A DNA stretch of 64,000 bases from UBA8522 sp049287565 (GCA_049287565.1 JBAQGA010000239.1:1-64000), one strand, 5' to 3'. Shown: positions 42,801 to 51,531, counted from the stretch's first letter. Made by a program: numbers and translations. The notes: generated by a model from the sequence alone, not told the origin.

Positions 42801-43652
42801 TCAGAAAGCGATGTTCAGAGTCAAGGCCCTGCGGCCGCCGGCGCAGTCGAGTCCGAGGCTGATCCCACTCCCGTCCCTCCGTCTGTTGAGGTCGCAGATC
42901 TTTTTGGCCACGAAATATCCTATGGCCGACCCGAAGAACACATCGGCGGCCCAATGCTTGTTCTCATGAATCCTGGAAATCCCAACCAGTGTCGCCAGGC
43001 TATAGGCGAGAACATCGACCAGCGGGCTCTCCGTTTGTTCGGCGATGGCTGTGGCCACGGAAAAGGAAGCGATCGCATGTCCCGAAGGCAACGACCAATA
43101 GCTATTCTTGAATGCAAAGGGGTGGAAACTGCGGCTCGATTCGTCGGTGTATGGACGTGCCCGACCGGCGATGACCTTGATCGTCCAAGCCACTATGCTC
43201 GCGGCGGCTAGACTCTCCAGGCTCAGGAGCGCCGTTCTTCGCAGACCGAAGTCATGCCCGATCTCTCCGGCGGCATATATGGCCGCGCTAAGACCCACCA
43301 GGGTAGTTCCATCGCCCAGAAACGAGAAAAAAGACGAGGCCTTGTCGGAGGTGGAAGTGCGGTGGTCCTCAGCCCAGGTCCGGATGTCCTGGTCGAAGGC
43401 GAAAAGAACAAGACCGGTCCCTGAGACCACGGTCAAAGTCAAGAAATCCCGCCTATCCCAACGCGCAGGAGAGCAGATCACATCCTGGAAATCCCGCCCA
43501 AAACGGACAAGGAAGGCACGGTCGAGTTTGGATCCCTCTTTTGTCTCTGCTGCCCTAACCGGCGCCCCAACGAATATCGCAAAGGCCATGAATCCGATGG
43601 TCAGGGCCCCAGCTCGTTGCCGGCTTCCGATCTTCCTGTCTGACCGGTTCAT
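42801..43652 (-). CDS. PAP2-family membrane phosphatase
   Basis: The product is 283 residues with an N-terminal signal helix and several membrane segments. The three PAP2 motifs are clear: KVIAGRARP, SLPSGHAIAS and SRIHENKHWAADV. It should dephosphorylate lipid phosphates such as undecaprenyl pyrophosphate or lipid A phosphates. It overlaps waaA by four bases, which favours a role in lipid A or lipid-carrier metabolism. Confidence 0.85.
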   Translation of the reverse strand: MNRSDRKIGSRQRAGALTIGFMAFAIFVGAPVRAAETKEGSKLDRAFLVRFGRDFQDVICSPARWDRRDFLTLTVVSGTGLVLFAFDQDIRTWAEDHRTSTSDKASSFFSFLGDGTTLVGLSAAIYAAGEIGHDFGLRRTALLSLESLAAASIVAWTIKVIAGRARPYTDESSRSFHPFAFKNSYWSLPSGHAIASFSVATAIAEQTESPLVDVLAYSLATLVGISRIHENKHWAADVFFGSAIGYFVAKKICDLNRRRDGSGISLGLDCAGGRRALTLNIAF

Positions 43653-44944
43653 TTTTTGTCTCCAGCCTTGTCTCCAGTTCCCGCAAGCAGTGATTCGATG
43701 ACTTGAATTGTCCTGTCTGTGGCTCCTTGGAGCGAACGGAGGAGCTCCCGCGCTTTCGTCCCCATCTCCTCCAGCGCCTCCTGGTCCTTCATCAAGAAAA
43801 TCTCCTCCAGATCGGTCCGGTCCCGCACGATCCGGGCCGCACCCGAGCGGAAAAATTCTTCTGCCAGAAAGGCGAAGTTGTCCATGTGCGGTCCGAAGAT
43901 GAGGGGTTTTCCATAATAGGCTGGCTCAAGCAGATTCTGGCCGCCGTGAGGAACCAAGCTTCCTCCGATGAACGTTAGATCAGCCAGGGCATAAAATCTG
44001 GGCAACTCGCCGATGGAATCCAGGATGAGAACATCCCAAGGCCGGTCGGGCTCAGCTTGGGTTCTTCTTACGACGCTCAACGACAGCCCCGCCGCGATCC
44101 TCTCCACCTCGGAGGACCTTTCCGGATGACGAGGGGCGATGACCACTCCGAGGTCCTGGCAAGACCTCTTGGCGCCTGAAAAAGCCGCCAGGATCTTCTT
44201 TTCTTCGCCCTTATGCGTGCTCCCCGCGACGATGAGCTTTTTTTGGGGCGAGGCCCCGATTTTTCTCCTGAGATCGACGATCTCCTTAGGGCTCACCACA
44301 GGAAGCCGGATGTCCGCCTTCAGATTCCCGGCCACTTCGACCCGCTCGGATGGAATACCGATTTTCTCCAGCCTTCTCCGGTCACTTTCGGTCTGGACGA
44401 GGAAGCGGTCAATGGGACTCAACAGGCGCCTGGCCAGGACTTTAAAGCGGCAATATTTCCGGAAGGAGCGTTGGGATATCCTCCCGTTGATCAAGAGCAC
44501 GGACCGGCAGGTTTTCCCGGCCCGTCGAAGGAGATGCGGCCAAAACTCCGACTCGGCTAGGATGAACAGGCGGGGCCGGAGGGCAGAAAAGAACCTTCGG
44601 ACGGTCCAACCGAAATCCAGGGGGACCAAGAAAATCGCATCGGCTTCGGGCAGTTTTTGCCTGGCGATCCTGTAGCCGGTGTTGGTCAGAGTTGAAAAAT
44701 AGACAGGCCAAGAGGGATGCTTTTTTTTGATCTCGGAGACCAGGCGGCGAAGACTCAAGACCTCGCCGACCGAGACGGCATGAACCCAGATGGCGGGCTC
44801 CCCCGGGCTGGCCGGCGGGAGTCTCAATCCCAACCTTTCGCGAAAATAGAGGCTCTCTTTTCGCCCGAACTTCATCCGGACGGAATAAACAGGAGCATAG
44901 ATGAGCAAGAGCAGCATAAGGATGAAAGAATAGAGCCCATACAC
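43649..44944 (-). CDS. waaA: 3-deoxy-D-manno-octulosonic acid (Kdo) transferase
   Basis: The product is 431 residues of the GT30 family. An N-terminal membrane anchor (YSFILMLLLLIYAPVYS) is followed by WVHAVSVGEV, the YFSTLTNTGYRIA stretch, ILAESEFWPHLL, VAGSTHKGEE and the C-terminal GGSLVPHGGQNLLEPAYYGKP, all typical of WaaA. It adds Kdo to lipid A precursor at the inner membrane. It starts with GTG only eight bases after a -10 box and without a ribosome site. It is the first gene of an envelope operon. Confidence 0.92.
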   Translation of the reverse strand: MYGLYSFILMLLLLIYAPVYSVRMKFGRKESLYFRERLGLRLPPASPGEPAIWVHAVSVGEVLSLRRLVSEIKKKHPSWPVYFSTLTNTGYRIARQKLPEADAIFLVPLDFGWTVRRFFSALRPRLFILAESEFWPHLLRRAGKTCRSVLLINGRISQRSFRKYCRFKVLARRLLSPIDRFLVQTESDRRRLEKIGIPSERVEVAGNLKADIRLPVVSPKEIVDLRRKIGASPQKKLIVAGSTHKGEEKKILAAFSGAKRSCQDLGVVIAPRHPERSSEVERIAAGLSLSVVRRTQAEPDRPWDVLILDSIGELPRFYALADLTFIGGSLVPHGGQNLLEPAYYGKPLIFGPHMDNFAFLAEEFFRSGAARIVRDRTDLEEIFLMKDQEALEEMGTKARELLRSLQGATDRTIQVIESLLAGTGDKAGDKK

Positions 44945-44952
44945 GCCTGTTG

Positions 44953-44981
44953 ACTATACTAGAATAGGCCCAAGCGCGCAA
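44953..44981 (-). promoter_or_regulatory. Candidate promoter of the waaA operon, close to the start codon
   Basis: On the minus strand TTGCGC (44976-44981), 17 bases, TATAGT (44953-44958). Only eight bases separate the -10 from the GTG of waaA. The -35 is weak. Confidence 0.4.
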
Positions 44982-44986
44982 GGTTC

Positions 44987-45015
44987 TTGCGGCCGGGAGG
45001 GAATTCTGCTATCCT
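44987..45015 (+). promoter_or_regulatory. Candidate promoter of the 60-residue protein gene
   Basis: TTGCGG (44987-44992), 17 bases, TATCCT (45010-45015); moderate match, about 55 bases before the start. Confidence 0.3.
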
Positions 45016-45070
45016 GAGTTCTTTGAATGCCTCTCGGGATTCCGTGCCTATCGAGAGAAAGGAAAGACAG

Positions 45071-45253
45071 ATGGCCGAAGAAAAGCAAGAACAAACCCAG
45101 GACAAGCCGAAGCGGGGCAAGAAGATCAACAAGATGTCCATCTCAGAGGTTGAAAAGGCTCTGGAGACGGCCAAAAACACCCAGGGTGGTCTGAGCTCAC
45201 GCTATGCCCGGGCGCTCGTTCGCCGGAAGGAGATCCTCCGCCCCGGCGAGTGA
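45071..45253 (+). CDS. 60-residue charged protein of unknown function
   Basis: The product begins MAEEKQEQTQDKPKRGKKINKM and continues with a helix (SISEVEKALETAKNTQGG). It ends LSSRYARALVRRKEILRPGE. AAAGGA lies upstream of the ATG at 45071. It is lysine- and glutamate-rich and lacks any signal. It is located just before rpsO-pnp, but a separate promoter drives those. Function unknown. Confidence 0.6.
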   Translation: MAEEKQEQTQDKPKRGKKINKMSISEVEKALETAKNTQGGLSSRYARALVRRKEILRPGE

Positions 45254-45300
45254 GCCCGCCCGCTCCCTTCGATTGACCATTTCGCGTTGAATATAAGCGA

Positions 45301-45329
45301 TTTACATTCTGAGAATGTTCTGTTAAAAT
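45301..45329 (+). promoter_or_regulatory. Promoter of rpsO-pnp with palindrome in the spacer
   Basis: TTTACA (45301-45306), 17 bases, TAAAAT (45324-45329); five of six matches in each box. The inverted repeat ACATTC-TGA-GAATGT (45304-45318) lies between the boxes and could be an operator. Confidence 0.55.
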
Positions 45330-45354
45330 GGGAAACCGAATAGGAGTATAAAGA

Positions 45355-45621
45355 GTGCTAAGTCAAGAACAGAAGACCAAAATCATCGAGGACAACCGGC
45401 TCAAGGTTGAAGACACCGGTTCTCCCGACGTCCAGATCGCTCTGTTGAGCGAGCGCATCGCTTCCCTCACCGGCCACCTCATCACCCATAAAAGGGACTT
45501 CACTTCTCGAGTCGGCCTGATGCGGCTTGTCGGCAAGAGGAAAAGGCTCCTCGCCTATCTGAAGAGAGAAGATTCCGCTCGCTACGATGAGTTGATCAAG
45601 AAGCTCAACTTGCGCAAGTAG
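45355..45621 (+). CDS. rpsO: Small ribosomal subunit protein uS15
   Basis: The product is 88 residues, the standard S15 length, with DTGSPDVQIALLSERI, LTGHLITHKRDFTSRVGLMRLVGKRKRLLAYLK as family core. It binds 16S rRNA in the platform of the 30S subunit. The start is GTG with TAGGAG upstream. It is paired with pnp 14 bases downstream, as in many bacteria. In E. coli both S15 and PNPase control their own mRNA, and the long leader-free layout here would need other means. Confidence 0.96.
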   Translation: MLSQEQKTKIIEDNRLKVEDTGSPDVQIALLSERIASLTGHLITHKRDFTSRVGLMRLVGKRKRLLAYLKREDSARYDELIKKLNLRK

Positions 45622-45635
45622 GTCCCCATCTGGAT

Positions 45636-47819
45636 ATGTCCATGTCTGAAACTATCGTTCTGGATATCAACAATCGGCCCCTTTCTATAGAGATCGGAAA
45701 GATCGGTCGGCAAGCCGATGGCTCCGCGCTGGTCCGTTACGGCGAGACCATCATGTTCTGCACCGCGACCTCGAAAAAAGAGGTCAAGGAAATGCGCCCG
45801 TTCCTGCCGCTGATCGTCGATTACCGGGAAAACACCTATGCCGCCGGAAAGATTCCGGGCGGTTTTTTCAAGCGTCAGGGCAGACCTTCGGAGAGAGAGA
45901 TCCTGGTCAGCCGTCTGATCGACCGTCCGGTCCGTCCCCTTTTCCCGGAGGGATATTTTTTTGACACCCAGATCGTCGCCCTTCTCCTCTCCGCCGACCT
46001 GGAGAACGAGCCCGATACGCTGGGCGTCATCGGCGCTTCCGCGGCTCTCTATTTTTCCGATATCCCTTTCACGACACCATTGGGAGCGGTCAAAGTGGGG
46101 CTGGTCGACGGCCAGTACTTGATCAATCCCACAGCCGCCCAGCTCGAAAAAAGCCCCCTCAGCATGGTCGTCGTCGGCACTGATCAGGGGATCATCATGA
46201 TCGAAGCGGTGGCCCTCGAGGTCGAGGACGAGAAGGTCGTCGAGGCCGCCACCCTGGCCCTGGAGCCAATCCGCCGGATCATCGAGGCCCAGAAGGATCT
46301 CTTCCGGAAACTCTCCATCAAGAAACGTGAGTTCACGGTCAAGACCGTGGATAAGGCCAAGGCCGAACAGACAGAGCAGCGGGTCAGCGCCGACCTTCTC
46401 AAGGCCATCCAGACCCCTGAGAAAAAAGCCAGCGAGGCCGAATCCAACCGGATCCTCAAGGCGCTGATCGAGGAAATTCCGCCCGAGAACGAGGAAGAGA
46501 TCAGCACCACCAAAGAGATCTTCTACAACCTCGAGAAAAAGTTGGTCCGCGACCTGGTCTTGAACCAGGGCAAGCGCGCGGACGGCCGCGGATTCGACGA
46601 GATCAGGCCGATCTCCATCGAAGTGGGGCTCCTCCCCCGCACCCACGGCTCCGCCCTGTTCACCCGCGGCGAGACCCAATGTCTGGCGACGGTCACTCTG
46701 GGGACCTTCGAGGATGTCCAAAGGCTGGACGGTCTTGGAGAAGAGGCGGAGAAACGGTTCATGCTCCACTATAATTTTCCGCCGTTCTCGGTGGGTGAAG
46801 TCTCCTTCCTGCGCGCCGCGGGGAGGCGGGAGATCGGACACGGCGCCCTGGCCGAAAAATCGATCCTGCCCTCCATCCCCGACGCCGAAATTTTTCCCTA
46901 TACGATCCGCATCGTCTCCGACATCCTAGAATCCAACGGTTCTTCTTCCATGGCCACGGTCTGCGGCGGTGTCCTGGCCTTGATGGATGCCGGAGTGCCT
47001 CTGTCCATGACCGTTGCCGGCATCGCCATCGGGCTGGTCACAGAAGGATCCCGGTATGCGCTCCTGACGGATATCGCCGGCCTGGAAGACCACCTCGGGG
47101 ACATGGACCTCAAGGTCACGGGTACCGAAAAGGGGATCACGGCCATTCAGCTCGACCTGAAGATCCCGGCCATCGGCCTGGAGATCTTACGCGAAGGCTT
47201 GGTCAAGGCCCGGAATGCCAGGCTGGAAGTCCTGGCCAAGATGAAGGAAGCGCTTTCTGCGCCACGTCCTGAGATATCCCCTTATGCGCCCCGGATCCTG
47301 ACCCTCTTCATCAACCCCGAAAAAGTGAGCGAGGTTATCGGGCCGGCCGGAAAGGTCATCAAGAAGATCATCGCCGCCACTAAAGCGAAGATCGACATCG
47401 AAGAGGGCGGCAAGATCATCATCGCCTCCACGGATGTGGAGGCTGCCGAAAGGGCCAAGGAGATGATCCGCGAGATCACCATCGAGGCCGAGGTCGGCAA
47501 GGTCTACAACGGGAAGGTCGTGCGCATCGAAGAGTACGGCGCCTTTCTCGAGATCCTCCCCAATATCATCGGGCTTCTCCACGTCTCCGAAATCGCCCAT
47601 CACCGGATCCGGAGCGTCCGCGACGTCCTCAAGATGGGTCAAATGCTCGAAGTCAAGGTCATCAGCATCGACGAGGACAACAAGGTCCGGGTGAGTCGCA
47701 AAGCCCTCGAGGAACCGCCCGCTTCGATGCCGGATTCCGACCGCGGCGGGGATCGCTTTCCGGGGCGGAAGCCACATGACCGGAATCCCCGGGGACCGAG
47801 AAATAGATCCCGATTTTGA
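45636..47819 (+). CDS. pnp: Polyribonucleotide nucleotidyltransferase (PNPase)
   Basis: The product is 727 residues. Two RNase PH-like domains (RYGETIMFCTATSKKE; RTHGSALFTRGETQCLATVTLG) are separated by a helical domain. PFSVGEVSFLRAAGRREIGHGALAEK and SMATVCGGVLALMDAGVP mark the active core. A KH domain (EKVSEVIGPAGKVIKKI) at about residue 555 and an S1 domain (VGKVYNGKVVRIEEYGAFLEI) at about 620 complete it. It degrades RNA 3' to 5' with phosphate. Three pseudopilin-like genes and lpxB follow at short distance, an unusual neighbourhood. Confidence 0.97.
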   Translation: MSMSETIVLDINNRPLSIEIGKIGRQADGSALVRYGETIMFCTATSKKEVKEMRPFLPLIVDYRENTYAAGKIPGGFFKRQGRPSEREILVSRLIDRPVRPLFPEGYFFDTQIVALLLSADLENEPDTLGVIGASAALYFSDIPFTTPLGAVKVGLVDGQYLINPTAAQLEKSPLSMVVVGTDQGIIMIEAVALEVEDEKVVEAATLALEPIRRIIEAQKDLFRKLSIKKREFTVKTVDKAKAEQTEQRVSADLLKAIQTPEKKASEAESNRILKALIEEIPPENEEEISTTKEIFYNLEKKLVRDLVLNQGKRADGRGFDEIRPISIEVGLLPRTHGSALFTRGETQCLATVTLGTFEDVQRLDGLGEEAEKRFMLHYNFPPFSVGEVSFLRAAGRREIGHGALAEKSILPSIPDAEIFPYTIRIVSDILESNGSSSMATVCGGVLALMDAGVPLSMTVAGIAIGLVTEGSRYALLTDIAGLEDHLGDMDLKVTGTEKGITAIQLDLKIPAIGLEILREGLVKARNARLEVLAKMKEALSAPRPEISPYAPRILTLFINPEKVSEVIGPAGKVIKKIIAATKAKIDIEEGGKIIIASTDVEAAERAKEMIREITIEAEVGKVYNGKVVRIEEYGAFLEILPNIIGLLHVSEIAHHRIRSVRDVLKMGQMLEVKVISIDEDNKVRVSRKALEEPPASMPDSDRGGDRFPGRKPHDRNPRGPRNRSRF

Positions 47820-47839
47820 GCGCACACGACGAGGCAGTC

Positions 47840-48361
47840 ATGCCCGGTCTCAGACAGAGAAAGAAAAAGGGGTTTACTCTTGTCGAAATGCTGATCACCC
47901 TGACCATCCTGGCCATCCTGGCCGCCGCGGTCATGCCCCTCGCCAAGGTCGCCGTCAAGCGGGAAAAGGAGATCGAGCTGCGTCGCAACCTCCGGTTCCT
48001 CCGCGAGGCCATCGATGCGTATAAAAAGTTGGCCGATGAAAAAAAGATCGAGGTGGAGGAGGACTCCGAAGGTTATCCGCCCGATCTGGAGACGCTGGTC
48101 AAAGGGGTCGAGGTGAAAGCGGACCAGTCGCAAGCCCTTCCCGGGGCCGGCCAGCCGCCCACCAAATCCAGTGATGAAAAAAAGATCGTCAAATTCCTGC
48201 GGCGCATACCCAAGGACCCGATGACAGATTCCATTGATTGGGGACTTCGTTCCTACCAGGACGAACCCGATGATGAAGTCTGGGGAGGCGAAAATGTCTA
48301 TGATGTTTATACCAAGAGCCCAGGGACGGCCCTGGATGGCTCGAAGTACCGGGAATGGTGA
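47840..48361 (+). CDS. GspG-like type II secretion pseudopilin
   Basis: The product is 173 residues, with the prepilin signal RKKKG|FTLVEMLITLTILAILAA and Glu5. The helix continues into ELRRNLRFLREAIDAYKKL, the major pseudopilin pattern, and the end has GGENVYDVYTKSPGTALDG, like the GspG C-terminal calcium loop. The ATG at 47840 (after GAGG) begins 20 bases after pnp. It is the first of three pilin-like genes in a row. It belongs to a type II secretion or type IV pilus-like machine whose core genes are elsewhere. Confidence 0.8.
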   Translation: MPGLRQRKKKGFTLVEMLITLTILAILAAAVMPLAKVAVKREKEIELRRNLRFLREAIDAYKKLADEKKIEVEEDSEGYPPDLETLVKGVEVKADQSQALPGAGQPPTKSSDEKKIVKFLRRIPKDPMTDSIDWGLRSYQDEPDDEVWGGENVYDVYTKSPGTALDGSKYREW

Positions 48362-48365
48362 AACA

Positions 48366-48776
48366 ATGATCGGGACGCGCCTCTATCCGTCGAAAGGATT
48401 CACCCTCATCGAGATCATGATTGTCTTCGCCCTGATCGGGATTCTCGTCGGGCTGGCGCTTCCCCGCTATCAACATTCTCGTCGCCGGGCCCAAGAGGCC
48501 GTTCTGAAGGAAGACCTTTTCACCTTGAGAGACCTGATCAACAAATACTATACCGATAAGGGAAAATATCCGGCCTCGCTCCGAACCCTGGTTGAGGATG
48601 GATATCTGCGCATGATACCGATCGATCCGATGACCGGTTCGGCCGAGACCTGGATGGAGATCAGGGACACCCCCTCGTACGAAGAAATGGTCCCCAACAT
48701 GGAGTTCGGCATCATCGACGTTCGTTCCGGTTCCCAGGCCAAAGCCGTGGATGGGACGACTTACGATACCTGGTAG
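48366..48776 (+). CDS. GspG-like pseudopilin
   Basis: The product is 136 residues: PSKG|FTLIEIMIVFALIGILVGLALP with Glu5, then RRAQEAVLKEDLFTLRDLINKYYTDKGKYP and DPMTGSAETWMEI, the GspG order. It ends SQAKAVDGTTYDTW. The start ATG is five bases after the previous stop, with only a weak ribosome site, so coupling is likely. It is probably a duplicate with a specialised role beside the preceding GspG-like protein. Confidence 0.8.
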   Translation: MIGTRLYPSKGFTLIEIMIVFALIGILVGLALPRYQHSRRRAQEAVLKEDLFTLRDLINKYYTDKGKYPASLRTLVEDGYLRMIPIDPMTGSAETWMEIRDTPSYEEMVPNMEFGIIDVRSGSQAKAVDGTTYDTW

Positions 48777-48781
48777 ATGGA

Positions 48782-49360
48782 ATGACCAACCGCGCTTCTG
48801 GCTATGTCCTGATCATGCTTTTATTCTTGATCACGGCCATGGCGATCGGCCTGATGGTGGCGGTCCCTGTCTGGCAGACGCAGATCCAGCGGGAAAAAGA
48901 AGCAGAGCTCATCTTCCGTGGAAACCAGTACGTCGAGGCGGTTCGGATCTTTCAGCTCAAGAAACCCGGCACTTTCCCCAAATCGCTCGACGACTTGATC
49001 AAGGAGAAATGCCTCCGCCGCCTTTACAAGGACCCGATGAATCCGGACGGCGATTGGAACCTCATCCTCCAGCCCGAGGTTGTCGTCGGAGGTGCCGTCC
49101 AGCGCGGTCCTGACGGCAACCCTGTGCGCCCGGTGCAACGTCGCGGCGCCGCGTTTTCGGTCCAGAGAATCCTGGTTGCCGCAGGAAGTGCTTTGTCTTC
49201 GATCCGGAACGCTCAGATCCTCGGCGTTGTCAGTTCGTCCACCCAAAAATCCTTCCGGATCTATAATGGAGAAGAAAGCTATGACAAGTGGCTTTTCTTC
49301 TACGGCCACGACCCGAATAACCCGCCGGAGATCCTCTATTACGGCCGTTCCGTCCGATGA
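48782..49360 (+). CDS. Pseudopilin-like protein lacking Glu5
   Basis: The product is 192 residues starting MTNRASG|YVLIMLLFLITAMAIGLMVAV. The leader and helix look like a pilin but there is no glutamate at mature position 5, as in GspK-type tip proteins. EAELIFRGNQYVEAVRIFQLKKPGTFPKSLDDLI follows, and DPMNPDGDW recalls GspG. It starts five bases after the previous gene and overlaps lpxB by four bases. It probably caps or starts the pseudopilus made by its neighbours. Confidence 0.7.
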   Translation: MTNRASGYVLIMLLFLITAMAIGLMVAVPVWQTQIQREKEAELIFRGNQYVEAVRIFQLKKPGTFPKSLDDLIKEKCLRRLYKDPMNPDGDWNLILQPEVVVGGAVQRGPDGNPVRPVQRRGAAFSVQRILVAAGSALSSIRNAQILGVVSSSTQKSFRIYNGEESYDKWLFFYGHDPNNPPEILYYGRSVR

Positions 49361-50496
49361 AGTCCGTTCTGATCGTCGCCGGCGAGAATTCTGGAGACAA
49401 ACACGGAGCGGACGTTGTCCGAGAATTCAAGAAACGGCACCCGGACACCCGCTTTTTCGGGGTCGGCGGTCGAAGATTGGCCGAGGAGGGAGTCGAGATC
49501 ATCTGTCCCATCGAGAGGTTGAGCGCCGTCGGGATCTTCGAGGTCGTGACCCGGCTCCCCCATTTCCGCCGGATCTTCAGCCGGATCAAGAGAGAAACGC
49601 AAGTGCGCAATCCCCAGGCCGCCGTCCTCATCGATTCGCCGGACTTCAACCTCCGCCTGGCCAAGATGTTGCACAAGATCGCCACGCCCGTCCTCTATTA
49701 CATCAGCCCGACGGTTTGGGCCTGGCGAAAAAACCGCCTCAAGACCATCCGGAAGGTCGTGACCCGGATGTGCCTGATCTTCCCGTTCGAGAAGAAGATC
49801 TACGAAGACCACTGCATCCCGGCTTCTTTTGTCGGCCATCCGCTCAAGGGTAGGGTTGGGACCCGGCTGAGTCGAGATGAATTCTTGGCCAAACATTCCC
49901 TCCCCTCCGAGGTCCGCTTGATCACCCTCTTGCCGGGAAGCCGCCGGACAGAAGTCAAGAACCACCTTCCCGTGCTGGTCGAGGTCGCCCGGAGGTTACA
50001 GGGCGAACTCCCGGTCCGTTTCCTCCTTGTTCAGGCCGGGAGCGTTCAGCGCGACTTTCTCGATCGGTATCTTCCCCCGGGAGAGCCGGGAATCGATATT
50101 CTGACAGAGGACGGGTATGAAGCGGTCGCTTATTCCGACTTGGTGCTCTCCTCGTGCGGGACGGCCAACCTGGAGGCGGCCCTTTTGGGCACGCCATTCA
50201 TCGCCTTCTACCGCCTTTCTCCTTTCACCTATTATCCCTTTCGCCGCCTCGTGAAGGTCCGGGAATACAGTATTGTGAATATTCTCGCCGGCAGAAAGGT
50301 CGTACCGGAGCTCATTCAGAGGGACTTTCGGGCCGATCATCTCGTTCTTGAAATAAAGGAATTGCTGTTTTCCGAGGATAAAAAGTCCCGGATGAAAAAC
50401 GAGTTCCGCCGGATCGACGACCTCCTGGGAACCGAGAGCGCGGCCGAGAACGTCGCCCGGGAGCTGGAGGCGATCGTCCGGCCCGGGACGTTCTGA
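49357..50496 (+). CDS. lpxB: Lipid-A-disaccharide synthase
   Basis: The product is 379 residues of GT19. MKSVLIVAGENSGDKHGADVV, FGVGGRRLAEEGVEII, LIDSPDFNLRLAK, YYISPTVWAWRKNRLKTI, FVGHPL, LLPGSRRTEVKNHLPVL and SSCGTANLEAALLGTPFIAFYRLS are all LpxB signatures. It joins UDP-diacylglucosamine and lipid X to lipid A disaccharide at the inner membrane. It overlaps the pseudopilin gene by four bases. With waaA in the same window it shows that the organism makes lipid A-based LPS. Confidence 0.95.
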   Translation: MKSVLIVAGENSGDKHGADVVREFKKRHPDTRFFGVGGRRLAEEGVEIICPIERLSAVGIFEVVTRLPHFRRIFSRIKRETQVRNPQAAVLIDSPDFNLRLAKMLHKIATPVLYYISPTVWAWRKNRLKTIRKVVTRMCLIFPFEKKIYEDHCIPASFVGHPLKGRVGTRLSRDEFLAKHSLPSEVRLITLLPGSRRTEVKNHLPVLVEVARRLQGELPVRFLLVQAGSVQRDFLDRYLPPGEPGIDILTEDGYEAVAYSDLVLSSCGTANLEAALLGTPFIAFYRLSPFTYYPFRRLVKVREYSIVNILAGRKVVPELIQRDFRADHLVLEIKELLFSEDKKSRMKNEFRRIDDLLGTESAAENVARELEAIVRPGTF

Positions 50497-50509
50497 CGGC
50501 TCTCTCCTC

Positions 50510-50538
50510 TTGCCAAGTCCCCGCCGTGGTGATATTGT
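50510..50538 (+). promoter_or_regulatory. Promoter of the secreted 169-residue protein
   Basis: TTGCCA (50510-50515), 17 bases, TATTGT (50533-50538), with TGA before the -10. It is 38 bases upstream of the start. Confidence 0.4.
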
Positions 50539-50576
50539 CTAGGACGCGGATGAGGTTTCGAATAGGGAGGCGCATC

Positions 50577-51086
50577 ATGAAAAGATTTTTCTGGCTGGCT
50601 TTTCTGGTCGTCCTGACGGCCTCACTCAGCATGTCTCAGGAAAGCAAGATCCTGGAGCTCAAGGAGAAGATCATTGAAATCCAGAACACGGGCGAACTCG
50701 GGTTTCGCCATTTCACCTTCTGCTCGAACATCATCGGCTTCGGCTCCTATGTCCCCATGGCCGAACCGGTCCTGGATAAGAACGGGGAGCTCGTCGTTTA
50801 TTACGAACCGGTCAACGTTTTCACCAGTAAAAAAGAAGGTCTCTACGAAATCTGGTACACCCAGGACATGGCCTTGCTCAACACCAAGGACGAAGTCCTC
50901 CGAGAATGGCCGAATATCCTCAATTTCCATTACACCACCAAGACTCCTGTCCTGGACTTGTATGCTCAGAACAGTGTCACCCTGGGCGGCCAAGTGCCGG
51001 CGGGCCATTACAAGTTCAAGGCCGTACTGAAAGACAAACTCAGCGGGAAAAGCGCCGTCAAGATCGTTGACTTCGAAGTCCGCTGA
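50577..51086 (+). CDS. Secreted protein of unknown function
   Basis: The product is 169 residues with a signal peptide (MKRFFWLAFLVVLTASLSMS). The mature part begins with a helix (ESKILELKEKIIEIQNTGELGFRHFTFCS) and continues as a beta sandwich-like domain ending LSGKSAVKIVDFEVR. A GGGAGG site precedes the ATG. The last 29 bases overlap the end of the convergent DUF192 gene. I do not recognise the family. Confidence 0.65.
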   Translation: MKRFFWLAFLVVLTASLSMSQESKILELKEKIIEIQNTGELGFRHFTFCSNIIGFGSYVPMAEPVLDKNGELVVYYEPVNVFTSKKEGLYEIWYTQDMALLNTKDEVLREWPNILNFHYTTKTPVLDLYAQNSVTLGGQVPAGHYKFKAVLKDKLSGKSAVKIVDFEVR

Positions 51087-51531
51087 GTTCTTTCGGGAGG
51101 ATGAACTCGAGCCGGTCAGAGATACGCAGCCCGTGCTTTTCGGCGCAGCCGGACTGGAGCTCGAGCACAAAGGCGGCAGCCGCGGCGGGAACGTATGTCG
51201 GGCAGGGCTCACGGGGACAGGGCGGGACCCGGGCCTCGATGTGGACAATTCTCTTGCCCCTATCCAGCCAGAGAATATCGATCGGGAAGCGCATATTCTT
51301 CATCCAGAAAGAATGGATGTCCTCTTCAGGGAAGAGAAACAACATGGCCTGATCCTCAAGGATTTGTTCCCGGAACATCAGCCCCCGGGCTCTTTCCTCG
51401 TCGTTCACGGCGAGCTCCGCAATGACCGCAAATCCGTCGGTGAAAAAAACCTTGACGAACCTGTCCTTCCTTGTCTGTCCAGAGCAATAAAGAGTCAGGA
51501 AAGCCACAAGGAGAATGAATTTTTTCTTCAT
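51058..51531 (-). CDS. DUF192 family exported protein
   Basis: The product is 157 residues. A short signal (MKKKFILLVAFLTLYCSG) precedes a DUF192 domain: ELAVNDEERARGLMFREQ, AMLFLFPEEDIHSFWMKNMRFPIDILWLD and VLELQSGCAEKHGL. The family is widespread and its function is not well settled. GGAGA precedes the ATG at 51531. It follows pcm by 53 bases on the same strand. A cysteine near the signal end is not a standard lipobox. Confidence 0.85.
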   Translation of the reverse strand: MKKKFILLVAFLTLYCSGQTRKDRFVKVFFTDGFAVIAELAVNDEERARGLMFREQILEDQAMLFLFPEEDIHSFWMKNMRFPIDILWLDRGKRIVHIEARVPPCPREPCPTYVPAAAAAFVLELQSGCAEKHGLRISDRLEFILPKELSGLRSQRS

